DNA of 64,000 bases, taken from positions 22,849,647-22,913,646 of the forward strand of contig OY987298.1 in assembly GCA_963920635.1 (NCBI GenBank), read 5' to 3'. Below are positions 32,463 to 42,971 of the stretch, one piece after another. A program made the translations under genes and the position numbers. This stretch comes from Pseudeuparius sepicola. Lineage: Eukaryota; Arthropoda; Insecta; Coleoptera; Anthribidae. The notes below the pieces were generated by a model. It did not search any database and was not told the DNA's origin. It worked only from the letters and a program-made list of their open reading frames with translations. How positions within the stretch are numbered: position 1 is the stretch's first letter; every line of letters begins with the position of its first letter.

Positions 32463-32998
32463 TCATTTTTGCCAGTTCCTCTTAGTTTTTAAATAAAAAA
32501 ATAATCCAAAATTTTAAGGTATTGCTCCTTTTTCTCTCAAAAGATGGCGCTAGATACAATCGATATGTTGAAAGTCCTCTGTAGCTAAGTTCACACAATC
32601 TTCCTAGTTATTATTTGTGAATTGTCTATTTTTTACAAATATAACCTAACTACTTGTCCTTGGCATACTTCGAACATTTCAAACTGGAATAATTTTTATT
32701 TTGAGATTTTAGTTTTAAGGTTATAACGAGTTTTTATTATTATCTATATTATTTATTAAAACCAAAACTGACCTTGTTTATCTGCTTACCAAAATAATAA
32801 ACATATAGAAAAGTCTATTATAGGTATAAAATCCAAGATTCCTCTCCTGAAGATGTTAGTGATTCGTGTTCTGTTTTTGTGCTGATTGCTGTATCAAGCC
32901 AATAATAATGAATAGTGAATGCGAAATACATAATTACCTTTTAATGTAAGTAAATTTAAATACCAAGCTATAATTTTATTGCAGTGTATTTTTTTACC
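32463..32998. other. Central spacer of the inverted duplication
   Basis: This is unique within the window and contains TGTAAGTAAATTT and two downstream acceptor-like sites (TTTTATTGCAG, TTTTTTTACCCAG). A small ATG frame at 32908 ends at a donor-like site. The evidence is too thin to call a gene. Confidence 0.3.
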
Positions 32999-33425
32999 CA
33001 GCATGAAGAAAACACAATAAATTGTGGAAAATTCTTACAACGTCCACGTATTCGACTTCGATTAAAACCTGACATTCTGCTCCATACTTTTTCACCAAAA
33101 CTAGCATCCCAAATTTCAAAAGAGGAAAAGAAGAATTTATCAAGGAAGAACATAGTGACGAGCACAAACACATATAAATAGATAGATCAAATAGCCACGA
33201 TACTTAGTATCACGGCAAATGTCTATATTTAGATAAATTATAAGCAAGAATATTTACTAGCTAATCTAATATTAAAAATGTATCAATTTACTCACCCTTG
33301 TACTTTCACTGTTCTATTTTCTGGTGAAAACAGATCTAAATTGTTTATATAATATCAGTGCAACTGCAACTGAACACGTCTATTGTCAGTATAATAGGAA
33401 TATTGTTGGAATAAGCTTTTTCAAA

Positions 33426-33429
33426 ACTT
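33426..33429. repeat. Target-site duplication ACTT, left copy
   Basis: ACTT immediately precedes the left LTR and immediately follows the right LTR at 42972-42975. The empty site in the left palindrome arm has it once. Confidence 0.85.
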
Positions 33430-35187
33430 TGTTACGGTCTTATTTTGCATAGTTGATTTATTGAGTAAAATACCTGAATTTTGCTAAATAAATATGTATT
33501 CCAGTTATTTTACAGAGATAATATTTAAAGGTGCCATATATGGAACAAATCTGGTCCAATCTTCTAACGTTCTGGAAAAGAATAGAATAGATAATATTGT
33601 TAAGATCATTGAACTTAGCTATCTAGCTCACCCAAGTAGTCCCCTCGATCCTGCAGTTCCCCTCCTCTTTGTCCTGGTAGGCCGCCATAATATTGTTACT
33701 TTTTGCCAAGAAGGTCCCCAGAAGATTTGGGGCCCCTTTTCCAATCCTCTTGTTGCTTGAAACAAAAACAGATTAGTGAAATCATAACCTTAAGAATTAA
33801 AAATCAAGATTTACAAATGTAAACATAGCGTCATAAATACCTCTGGTTTTGATATAAAATCTCAATAAACTTTTAAGTAATATAGTAGCCTTTTGGCGAT
33901 AGTTTGTGCTCAATAATTGTTTAAAGAAAAATAAACAAACAGAACTGTCAACAGTGTCAATGTCAAACTGACATTAAAGACAGATGTCAAATGTCAGTCA
34001 TATGCCACTTAAGTCACATGTGTGCCATTTGCAATCAAAATTCCCTAGATTTGAAAGTTACTGGAATTTCCTGTTCCTGAGAGTATCGTCCATTTTGCTT
34101 CTTATTCTTGAAGGGAGAGCATATGTTCGAAAAGTTTAATCTTTCGGATACAATAAGTAAAGTTAAGATTAGGCCCTTTTTTGGAGGTGGTAGATTCTTT
34201 TCTACACCATATTTCGAGTTTGTTCGGATTAAGCCTATTCTTGAGTCGTATTTACTTAAAAAGAAGCAACTTTTCACACGAAAGTGAAAAGTACATGTGG
34301 CCACACTACACCAAAGGTGAGATATGACTGCTTTGATAAATATATAACCGATTTTCGCGTTTACTAGCTTGCTACAAACATAATTGAGTATGAACTAATT
34401 GCTTACCTTTCAAAAACATGTACAAATCTTAGTTTGAAATCTTCTCGCTGAAAGATTGTGTCCTGATTGCTTTAAAACCCTTGTAGGCCTCTTCCTTTCT
34501 CGCACGCTTGCTTGCTACACCCTCCTGCACGTCCATCGCTTACCTAGTGGTAGAATCGCACACGTATAGTCTTGGTCATCCACCTGGTTAACTCGAAAGC
34601 ATCGGACCACTCCGTAGATGCCTGCCAGGTGCAGGCACGACCACAGCACCCGTACGATCCATGCGAGGAGCCCCAAAGTGGCCAACAGACAGCTAAGTGT
34701 AGTAATAAGTGTCTTGTAATCAGTTCTGGAAGTATTTTCTCGAGTATTTTGCACGTCTGCACAGCGACATATACACCCGTAGCACCTTCCTATAAGGCTT
34801 CCACATCACCACCGGTGTTGGCTCTTATGGTTTATACTTATGTTATCCTACTTAAGTAGCTTTCGCATCACACCATCCTTAGTCACAGAGTTTCGGCTGT
34901 TTACTGTTAAGTACATAATTTAATTACGTAGCTTAAGTAGCTTAGCGCATATATTTAGAAATAGTTTAAGTCGAGGTGTAGGCTATTTGGCTGATGCTCC
35001 GATTGTAGAGCCTTAACCCCATCGTTAGTATGGTCACCTTAAGGACAAACGGCAAACAGGCTCAAGGGTGTAAACCCCTCAAAAGATCTTTTACTTGTGA
35101 ATTGCTTACCAGGCAATAAACCCTATCCACCCTCTTTTGTTTTATTTATTCCACAATATAACCTCGGTTAGGAAGGGAACGGTGGCA
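33430..35187 (+). repeat. Left (5') LTR
   Basis: It begins TGTTACGGTC and ends GGTGGCA. It lacks the 5-bp insertion found in the right LTR near 42905. AATAAA at 35115-35120 lies about 70 bp before the end and could be the polyadenylation signal. Short open frames inside are the same in both LTRs and look incidental. Confidence 0.9.
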
Positions 35188-35189
35188 AA

Positions 35190-35203
35190 CTGGCGCCCAA
35201 CGT
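35190..35203 (-). promoter_or_regulatory. Primer-binding site complementary to tRNA-Lys 3' end
   Basis: TGGCGCCCAACGTG starts two bases after the LTR and would pair with the 3' end of an insect tRNA-Lys (…CACGUUGGGCGCCA, from general knowledge). Pairing stops after 14 bases. Confidence 0.75.
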
Positions 35204-36115
35204 GTTTAGTAAATCATTACGAACAGATGTTATAGTTTTGAGTGACTTTTGAGCCTCTTTGTTGGTGTTTTGCCTTTGATTTTCGTCTTAAGAATATATC
35301 GAGGGTAACCTCTAAGACGGTGACAGTAGATTGGTAGATCACACAAAATATGAAGGTTAGTACTGTTAGGTGGTAGATTTGTAAATGTAGAAAGCTACTT
35401 TCCATTTAGGTTCTAGTGCAACACTGTTCACCATTGTGGTGATCCGAAACAATTGACTGGCATATTTTGCAGTTATTTTGAGCTACTTACTGCACTTAGT
35501 TGTTTTCACAGCAAGCGGCAGTCAGATTCAACACAGGGTGTTAATTTTTTTAAAAAGTTTTAGTTGCAAATGATTTTTTTCTCGAGTATAAGGTATCGGA
35601 AGAAATAAAAGAACACATTTGGCAAACGATTAAAGCTTGGTTTTAGTTTCTTGAAATACATTTAGATTTTGAGAAATACATTGATAGATACAGGGTGGTA
35701 TTACAATAAACAAATCTAAATTGAAATTATTGTGCGACTCTACTGAGGTGTAAGCGACAGTATACGACATCGACTTCCTACCCCCCCCTTTTTTTTTCCT
35801 TTTTTTCTTTTTTGGAAAGGGAAAGTTTGAGATTGTGGTTTGTGAAAGTACACATAAAAGGATACAACTTTCATCCTAACTCGTGTTATAACTTATATTG
35901 TAGTGTGTTATACTTAGTGTAAGTTTAGTGTATATAGGTAGTGCTAGTTACAGTGAGTTAGTCTTAAGTTAGTGTTAATTTAGTTAGTGAAAAGTAGTGT
36001 TAGTAAGTAAAATTAGGTAGTTATAGAGAATATAGGCATTGGTTAGTGAAAACAAGTTAAGTCAGTGTCAGTGCTGAAAATATTTTCTGTGGGGGGAGAG
36101 GCGATAGCAAACAAA
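35204..36115 (+). other. Long untranslated leader between LTR and gag
   Basis: About 0.9 kb with no gene. The last 230 bases are rich in TTAGTG/GTTAGT repeats (for example GTTAGTGTTAATTTAGTTAG near 35965). Two CAGGGTG words (35534 and 35692) resemble MITE ends but are unpaired. Confidence 0.5.
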
Positions 36116-37840
36116 ATGGGGATTAGAGGCTTAAAACCTTTGAGAGATCTTGTTTCAGACAAACGAGAAGCCGTCAGGGCTGCGTGGCGAAGAGAACGTT
36201 TAGGAGAAGCGACAGCACCTCTGGTTTCTAACATAAATCCAGTCGAGGACTTGGAAGAGTGTGAGCGGAAGCTGAACGTTTTAGCAGGGGATATCCAGAA
36301 CTTTAAGGTTGAAAAGAAGAGGAATGAATTCCTCAGGGTTAGATCCCGATTGTTGCAGCTGCAGGCTCGTCTGAACAGGATAGCTACAGAAGGTGAACCC
36401 TCGATGGAGATAAGGAGAAAATCACTACTTGCCACTGACCAACAGCTGATTGTGTCGCTCATGTCGGTATATGAGGACACAGACTCGGAAGAGGAATCGT
36501 CAGTAAGGGGAGAACCCCCGATGCAAGACCATCAGGTGGAACCAGCTTCTGACAGTCCACAGAATGCTCACGGTGTTCGAGATGTTCGTTGTGAGGCAGG
36601 GGAAGCAGCTGCCACCCCTCTAAGAAGCAACATGATTTCAATCCGGAGCTCTCATGAGCCTCAGACTTCTCATTCCGTAAACCCCAGGCTTTCAGTTGAA
36701 ACGTCACAGCATCAACAATTCTCTCGGCAGATATTAGTACCATCAACTTATAACCATTCGCACATGCCACAAGTACACTCCCTGGAATCCCAATCACACT
36801 CACAGGCACACCTACCTCCCACAGATGGTAACAACCTCAATGCATATGCTCTCCCCAGGGCTCCCAATGTAAACGAGTACGCACCATCGGTACGTTTTCA
36901 GGACCTTGTTCGAACTTATGAAGATACTTACCCTCAACCACACTTCCAGACGAATGTGGCCAATTCAACTGTGGATCCTCTAGCAGGTCGCCTGCAAAAT
37001 TTACATTTTCCCTCTCTGGATGATGGAACGTATAATGTGCTATCTCGTCCTGTAGATGTTGGCCGGTGGAACGTTAAATATGATGGAGCGGGAAGCGTAA
37101 TCAATTTTCTGCAGCGGGTGGAGGAGCTTCGTATGTCACGAGGCGTGTCAAAGGAGCAGTTGCTTCGGGCCGCACCAGAGCTTTTTACAAAAGACGCCTT
37201 GCTTTGGTACCGCATGGGTCGATTTGTGTCCTGGGATGATCTCGTCAAGCAACTCAAAGAAGCATTCCAACCATATGATTATGAGTACACTCTATGGGAA
37301 GAGATTAGAAGGAGGACCCAAGGAGCTCAGGAACGACTCATAAATTATGTGTCTGTGATGGAGAATATGTTCTCACGCTTGTCGGAAATTCCACCAGAAG
37401 CATCTAGAGTCCAAATTATCAGGAGAAACCTTCTGCCTAGTATCCAGACGCACTTGGCAGTCCACCCTATTTTTTCAGTAAATGAGCTACTGCGCATCGG
37501 ACGGTTTGTGGAGGAAACCGAACTGCGAGTTCAAAGGTTCTGTCCACCACCGACGAATACAAAATTCCTGGTAGAACCGGAGTTTGCATATCGTAGGACT
37601 GGAGGTAACTTATCTCGAGCTGAAATAAGCCCTGTCCAGCCCAACCAACAACTTAAAGTCGACGCTGTAGAGACAACATCTGTCTCTGTCAAGTGTTGGA
37701 ATTGTGAAAAGGCAGGCCATCGGTTCAAGCAATGTCCGGAGCCAAAGCGAATCCACTGCTTTAGGTGTGGGCGAGTGGGTGTTATTGCAACGGCTTGTCC
37801 GGACTGTAAGGCAAAAAAAGCCAAAGCGAGCCGGCAGTAG
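36116..37840 (+). CDS. gag: Gag polyprotein of the Gypsy-type element
   Basis: 574 residues from the first ATG (36116). The frame is also open upstream without an ATG. Gag forms the particle and packages the RNA. The N-terminal ~90 residues are basic and helix-prone. Residues ~90-260 are Ser/Pro/His/Gln-rich and probably disordered. Residues ~315-480 look like a capsid region (for example VINFLQRVEELRMSRGVSK and ALLWYR). The C terminus has two zinc knuckles. The first, CWNCEKAGHRFKQC (from residue 527), is a standard CCHC. The second, CFRCGRVGVIATAC (from residue 548), has Val instead of His. The stop at 37838-37840 follows shortly after an A7 run used to enter pol. Confidence 0.9.
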   Translation: MGIRGLKPLRDLVSDKREAVRAAWRRERLGEATAPLVSNINPVEDLEECERKLNVLAGDIQNFKVEKKRNEFLRVRSRLLQLQARLNRIATEGEPSMEIRRKSLLATDQQLIVSLMSVYEDTDSEEESSVRGEPPMQDHQVEPASDSPQNAHGVRDVRCEAGEAAATPLRSNMISIRSSHEPQTSHSVNPRLSVETSQHQQFSRQILVPSTYNHSHMPQVHSLESQSHSQAHLPPTDGNNLNAYALPRAPNVNEYAPSVRFQDLVRTYEDTYPQPHFQTNVANSTVDPLAGRLQNLHFPSLDDGTYNVLSRPVDVGRWNVKYDGAGSVINFLQRVEELRMSRGVSKEQLLRAAPELFTKDALLWYRMGRFVSWDDLVKQLKEAFQPYDYEYTLWEEIRRRTQGAQERLINYVSVMENMFSRLSEIPPEASRVQIIRRNLLPSIQTHLAVHPIFSVNELLRIGRFVEETELRVQRFCPPPTNTKFLVEPEFAYRRTGGNLSRAEISPVQPNQQLKVDAVETTSVSVKCWNCEKAGHRFKQCPEPKRIHCFRCGRVGVIATACPDCKAKKAKASRQ

Positions 37841-40800
37841 GGTGCACGTCGAGCTCGCTGTCTTTATGTCTTTGCACCAAAAGCTTCTATAGTCGCCGAG
37901 CAGTCTTGGATTTTATTATCGAACATGCCAAGGATGATGAGCGTCCTTACCTAACGGTGAAAATTTATGGATTGTCCTTTCTGGGTCTGCTAGATAGTGG
38001 AACTAGTCACACCATCATAGGTAAACCAGGTTGGGAAATCATGAAAGAGCATTGCTCTATTAATTCGGAGGAACGGCCAAACTGTACCGTGGCCAATGGT
38101 CAAGTTTGTACCAGTCGGGGTACTGTCTGTATACCAATCGCCCTTCGGGACAGAGTTAGGGTTATTCAGGTCCTGGTGGTACCATCCCTACCCCATGTTC
38201 TTATCCTAGGGGTCGATTTTTGGAAGAAAATGGACATAATCCCAGATCTCAACGCTGGGGAGTGGTCATTTGGGTCGGACATCGTGGAACGAAGGTGTAT
38301 GATCAGTGCTATATGTCCCTATGAGTCCTTGACTGAGGACCAACGATGGCAGTTGACCAGTACAATAGACGAGGTATTTTCAGACATGGGTGATAAGTTG
38401 GGTTGTACGCCCCTTGTGGAGCTCCACATTAAAACTACGTCGGCACCTATAAAGCAACGCTACTACCCCATCTCTCCAGCACTGCAGAAGCATGTCAATG
38501 ATGAACTTGACGACATGCTGGCGCAAGGGATCGTTGAACCCTCAACGTCGCCTTGGTCTTCTCCTATAGTAATGGTTCGTAAAGGTGACGGACGGTGGCG
38601 TTTTTGCGTCAACTATAAGAAATTAAATTCGGTGAGTGAGCCAGATGCCTACCCGATCCCATGGGTGAGCTCTATCCTGGACAAGCTGCGAGATGCGAGG
38701 TACTTAACAACTCTGGACATAAAGTCTGCTTATTGGCAAATACCAGTGGCCCCAGAGAGCAGACCGTACACGGCATTCACGGTCCCTAACCGTGGCCTCT
38801 TTCAGTTCTGCCGAATGCCGTTCGGGTTGCACAGTGCCCCCGCGGTGTGGCAACGTTTGATCGACCGTGTTCTTGGCGCAGATTTGGAACAGTATGTGTT
38901 CGTTTATCTTGACGATGTGATAATCTGCACCCCTACGTTTGAGAAGCATCTTGAGGTTTTGCGAACTGTGGTCAAGAGGATCAAGGGCGCAGGTTTGACC
39001 CTAAATCGGGATAAGTGCACGTTCTGCAAACCGGAACTCCGATATCTCGGATACGTTGTCAATGCGGAGGGGCTCATGGTGGATCCTCAAAAAGTAGAGG
39101 CGGTCATACAAATCCCAACCCCTCGTACTGTCACTGAGGTGCGAAGAGTTGTGGGCCTGGCTTCGTATTACCGAAGATTTATACCCAACTTTTCTACTGT
39201 TGTCGCACCCATGACAAATCTGACTCGCAAAAATCAAGAATTCTTGTGGGATGATTCATGCCAACGTGCCCTGGAATCTATAAAAGAGCGCTTGGTGAGT
39301 GCGCCTGTTCTCAGTTGTCCCAATTTCGAACTCCCTTTTGTGGTGCAAACTGATGCATCTGACTTTGGTTTGGGGGCGGTCCTGACACAAGTTCAGGAAG
39401 GTCAGGAAAAGGTAATATGCTACCTAAGTCGCTCGCTTACCAAGAATGAACGCAGGTACAGCACTACAGAGAAAGAGTGTCTTGCAGTTATCTTTGCAGT
39501 GGAGAAGTTGCGACCATACATAGAGGGAACGAAATTCACCGTTTTAACTGATCATTACAGTCTGAAATGGCTATACAGCATCCGAGATCCGGTTGGTCGA
39601 ATCGCGAGATGGGCGGTCAGGTTGCAACAGTACGATTTTGAGATCGTGCACCGGAAAGGAGCAGAGCATGTCGTTCCGGATGCTCTTTCCCGATCGGTCC
39701 CCATGGTGACTACTGTGGCGGCCGAGACCCCTCAAACGACTGACAAGTGGTACCTCACAATGTGTGAGCGAGTCTCCTCGATGCCACGTCGATACCCACT
39801 TTGGCGGCTTGAGAGCGGGGTGCTCTACAAGCGCGCTAAGACTTCCTATCCCGACCTAACAGATTCGACCTATGACTGGTTGGAAGTAGTACCAAAAGAG
39901 CGGCGTCAAACAGTGATTAAGCAGAATCATGATCCCCCAACATGTGGGCACTTAGGAGGATATAAGACGGTAGGGCGAATCTCAGAGCGATACTACTGGC
40001 CCTGCTTAAAAGCAGATGTAGCAAGGTACATTACCAGGTGTGTAGTATGCCTAAGTACCAAACCACAGCAAAAAGCCCCAGCAGGGAAGATGCTCAGTAA
40101 GGTCGTGACAGTGTCTCGACCCTGGCAACTACTGTGTGCCGATCTCGTTGGCCCACTACCCAGATCCTCCTCCGGTTATGTTTATATCCTATCAGTATGT
40201 GACTGTTTTACAAAATTTGTCCTTCTTTTCCCGTTGAGAACATCAACAGCTAATGCAGTAGCACGTGTGCTCGAAGACCAAGTCATCCTCGTGCATGGAG
40301 CCCCGAGTCGGATTATTGTGGATAATGGAGTCCAGTTTACAAGCAGGCTCTTCAAGGAGACCATGGAGAGGTATGGCGTTGAGGTCAAACACACCGCAAA
40401 CTACCATCCACAAGCCAACCCTGTTGAAAGGGTCCATCGAGTAGTGAAAACAATGCTAACGTCATATGTAGCAGATAAACAAAGGGATTGGGACAAGTAT
40501 TTACCTAAGGTTGCCTATGCCATCCGTTCTGCCAGGCATGAAGTGACTGGTCTCACCCCAAATCTTCTCCATTTTGGACGAAAGATTTCCATAAGTGGAA
40601 ATTCCAAACCTCTAATTGATGACCCTGCTGTCGACACGCCCCAACCGGATTTGCGCAAGAACGAGGTCTTGGAAAAGATATGCCAAGATGTGGCGAAACG
40701 TATCAAAGTTGCCTACAATAGGAGTAAGCACACATACGATTTGCGCCGCAGGGAAGAACGATTTAGCTTGAACCAACAAGTTTGGAAACGTGCGCATGTT

Positions 40801-40992
40801 TTATCAGATGCTTCGAAAGGATTCACTGCAAAACTTTCCCCAAAATATACAGGTCCTTACCGTGTTTCGCGAATCCTTTCCCCATGGTCGTATGAACTCT
40901 GTGACATGAATGGACGTGCCCTAGGGGTCTGGCACGCGAAAGACCTCAAGGCGCATCCACCCAATCCACCCAATCCGGCTCCTACTGGATAG
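37810..40992 (+). CDS. pol: Pol polyprotein: protease, reverse transcriptase, RNase H, integrase
   Basis: The frame is open from 37810, overlaps the end of gag by 31 nt, and lacks an early ATG (a TTG lies at 37906), consistent with synthesis as Gag-Pol. Residues counted from 37906: protease LLDSGTSHT (Asp30); RT with RFCVNYKKLN near 228 and YLDD at 334-337; RNase H with TDAS (Asp483); integrase zinc finger His675, His682, Cys712, Cys715; and catalytic Asp746, Asp806, Glu841 (34 residues between the last two). A GPY/F-type YTGPYRV lies near 982. RT-RH before IN places it in Ty3/Gypsy rather than copia. No stop or frameshift interrupts it, so it appears functional. No env follows. Confidence 0.93.
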   Translation, partial: GKKSQSEPAVGCTSSSLSLCLCTKSFYSRRAVLDFIIEHAKDDERPYLTVKIYGLSFLGLLDSGTSHTIIGKPGWEIMKEHCSINSEERPNCTVANGQVCTSRGTVCIPIALRDRVRVIQVLVVPSLPHVLILGVDFWKKMDIIPDLNAGEWSFGSDIVERRCMISAICPYESLTEDQRWQLTSTIDEVFSDMGDKLGCTPLVELHIKTTSAPIKQRYYPISPALQKHVNDELDDMLAQGIVEPSTSPWSSPIVMVRKGDGRWRFCVNYKKLNSVSEPDAYPIPWVSSILDKLRDARYLTTLDIKSAYWQIPVAPESRPYTAFTVPNRGLFQFCRMPFGLHSAPAVWQRLIDRVLGADLEQYVFVYLDDVIICTPTFEKHLEVLRTVVKRIKGAGLTLNRDKCTFCKPELRYLGYVVNAEGLMVDPQKVEAVIQIPTPRTVTEVRRVVGLASYYRRFIPNFSTVVAPMTNLTRKNQEFLWDDSCQRALESIKERLVSAPVLSCPNFELPFVVQTDASDFGLGAVLTQVQEGQEKVICYLSRSLTKNERRYSTTEKECLAVIFAVEKLRPYIEGTKFTVLTDHYSLKWLYSIRDPVGRIARWAVRLQQYDFEIVHRKGAEHVVPDALSRSVPMVTTVAAETPQTTDKWYLTMCERVSSMPRRYPLWRLESGVLYKRAKTSYPDLTDSTYDWLEVVPKERRQTVIKQNHDPPTCGHLGGYKTVGRISERYYWPCLKADVARYITRCVVCLSTKPQQKAPAGKMLSKVVTVSRPWQLLCADLVGPLPRSSSGYVYILSVCDCFTKFVLLFPLRTSTANAVARVLEDQVILVHGAPSRIIVDNGVQFTSRLFKETMERYGVEVKHTANYHPQANPVERVHRVVKTMLTSYVADKQRDWDKYLPKVAYAIRSARHEVTGLTPNLLHFGRKISISGNSKPLIDDPAVDTPQPDLRKNEVLEKICQDVAKRIKVAYNRSKHTYDLRRREERFSLNQQVWKRAHVLSDASKGFTAKLSPKYTGPYRVSRILSPWSYELCDMNGRALGVWHAKDLKAHPPNPPNPAPTG
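37813..37819 (+). promoter_or_regulatory. Probable -1 ribosomal frameshift site (A AAA AAA)
   Basis: Seven A residues are read in gag as GCA AAA AAA, which is the X XXY YYZ form for -1 slippage. The pol frame is -1 relative to gag. It has a stop at 37807-37809 just upstream of the run and is open from there to 40992. Gag stops 21 nt after the run. A GC-containing stretch (GAGCCGGCAG…GGTGCACGTCGAGCTCG) follows that could form a stimulatory hairpin. Slippage itself is inferred. Confidence 0.65.
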
Positions 40993-41208
40993 TCACTTGC
41001 CTATGTTTCGTGATCATGCAAGGGCCGTGTGGCTGTCGGTCTAAGAATAACGCCAAGGGATCTCCCCCGGTCGTAAAAGGCGACCAATCAGAGCAACTGT
41101 CCGTTGTCCTAAATCCCAGCATCCTAGTTTTACCACGAGGGAATTTTCTGCATTGGTAGGTTTACTTTTTTTTTTTTTATTCTTTTTTTTTATGAGATTT
41201 GATGGAGT
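40993..41208 (+). other. 3' untranslated region of the retrotransposon
   Basis: 216 bp between pol and the right LTR, too short for an envelope gene. A GC-rich part (CCCCCGGTCGTAAAAGGCGA near 41066) is followed by T-runs. The expected polypurine tract is weak: only GAGATTTGATGGAG lies just before the LTR. Confidence 0.6.
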
Positions 41209-42971
41209 TGTTACGGTCTTATTTTGCATAGTTGATTTATTGAGTAAAATACCTGAATTTTGCTAAATAAATATGTATTCCAGTTATTTTACAGAGATAA
41301 TATTTAAAGGTGCCATATATGGAACAAATCTGGTCCAATCTTCTAACGTTCTGGAAAAGAATAGAATAGATAATATTGTTAAGATCATTGAACTTAGCTA
41401 TCTAGCTTACCCAAGTAGTCCCCTCGATCCTGCAGTTCCCCTCCTCTTTGTCCTGGTAGGCCGCCATAATATTGTTACTTTTTGCCAAGAAGGTCCCCAG
41501 AAGATTTGGGGCCCCTTTTCCAATCCTCTTGTTGCTTGAAACAAAAACAGATTAGTGAAATCATAACCTTAAGAATTAAAAATCAAGATTTACAAATGTA
41601 AACATAGCGTCATAAATACCTCTGGTTTTGATATAAAATCTCAATAAACTTTTAAGTAATATAGTAGCCTTTTGGCGATAGTTTGTGCTCAATAATTGTT
41701 TAAAGAAAAATAAACAAACAGAACTGTCAACAGTGTCAATGTCAAACTGACATTAAAGACAGATGTCAAATGTCAGTCATATGCCACTTAAGTCACATGT
41801 GTGCCATTTGCAATCAAAATTCCCTAGATTTGAAAGTTACTGGAATTTCCTGTTCCTGAGAGTATCGTCCATTTTGCTTCTTATTCTTGAAGGGAGAGCA
41901 TATCTTCGAAAAGTTTAATCTTTCGGATACAATAAGTAAAGTTAAGATTAGGCCCTTTTTTGGAGGTGGTAGATTCTTTTCTACACCATATTTCGAGTTT
42001 GTTCGGATTAAGCCTATTCTTGAGTCGTATTTACTTAAAAAGAAGCAACTTTTCACACGAAAGTGAAAAGTACATGTGGCCACACTACACCAAAGGTGAG
42101 ATATGACTGCTTTGATAAATAAATAACCGATTTTCGCGTTTACTAGCTTGCTACAAACATAATTGAGTATGAACTAATTGCTTACCTTTCAAAAACATGT
42201 ACAAATCTTAGTTTGAAATCTTCTCGCTGAAAGATTGTGTCCTGATTGCTTTAAAACCCTTGTAGGCCTCTTCCTTTCTCGCACGCTTGCTTGCTACACC
42301 CTCCTGCACGTCCATCGCTTACCTAGTGGTAGAATCGCACACGTATAGTCTTGGTCATCCACCTGGTTAACTCGAAAGCATCGGACCACTCCGTAGATGC
42401 CTGCCAGGTGCAGGCACGACCACAGCACCCGTACGATCCATGCGAGGAGCCCCAAAGTGGCCAACAGACAGCTAAGTGTAGTAATAAGTGTCTTGTAATC
42501 AGTTCTGGAAGTATTTTCTCGAGTATTTTGCACGTCTGCACAGCGACATATACACCCGTAGCACCTTCCTATAAGGCTTCCACATCACCACCGGTGTTGG
42601 CTCTTATGGTTTATACTTATGTTATCCTACTTAAGTAGCTTTCGCATCACACCATCCTTAGTCACAGAGTTTCGGCTGTTTACTGTTAAGTACATAATTT
42701 AATTACGTAGCTTAAGTAGCTTAGCGCATATATTTAGAAATAGTTTAAGTCGAGGTGTAGGCTATTTGGCTGATGCTCCGATTGTAGAGCCTTAACCCCA
42801 TCGTTAGTATGGTCACCTTAAGGACAAACGGCAAACAGGCTCAAGGGTGTAAACCCCTCAAAAGATCTTTTACTTGTGAATTGCTTACCAGGCAATAAAC
42901 CCTATCATGTCCACCCTCTTTTGTTTTATTTATTCCACAATATAACCTCGGTTAGGAAGGGAACGGTGGCA
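41209..42971 (+). repeat. Right (3') LTR
   Basis: 1763 bp, the same as the left LTR apart from the substitutions I saw (in TCTAGCTTACC, GCATATCTTCG and GATAAATAAATAA) and a 5-bp insertion near 42905 (CCTATCATGTCCACC). It ends GGTGGCA followed by the ACTT duplication. Confidence 0.9.

Larger units (their letters stand above)
33430..42971 (+). mobile_element. Young Ty3/Gypsy-type LTR retrotransposon
   Basis: The element is 9542 bp: two LTRs of 1758 and 1763 bp, a Lys-type primer site, gag and pol (protease, RT, RNase H, integrase order), and no third ORF. I saw three substitutions and one 5-bp indel between the LTRs, so it inserted recently. Long LTRs plus a tRNA-Lys primer site recall the Osvaldo/Ulysses group of Gypsy elements, but that placement is inference. 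Gag and Pol frames are both open, so it may be autonomous. The changed second zinc knuckle in Gag is a caveat. Confidence 0.9.

Noticed and set aside
34515..34859. Open frames inside the LTRs
   Set aside because: The same frames appear in both LTRs on opposite strands, overlapping. LTRs of this kind do not normally encode protein.
40993..41208. Envelope gene of a retrovirus-like element
   Set aside because: Only 216 bp separate pol from the LTR, with stops in all frames. No env is present.
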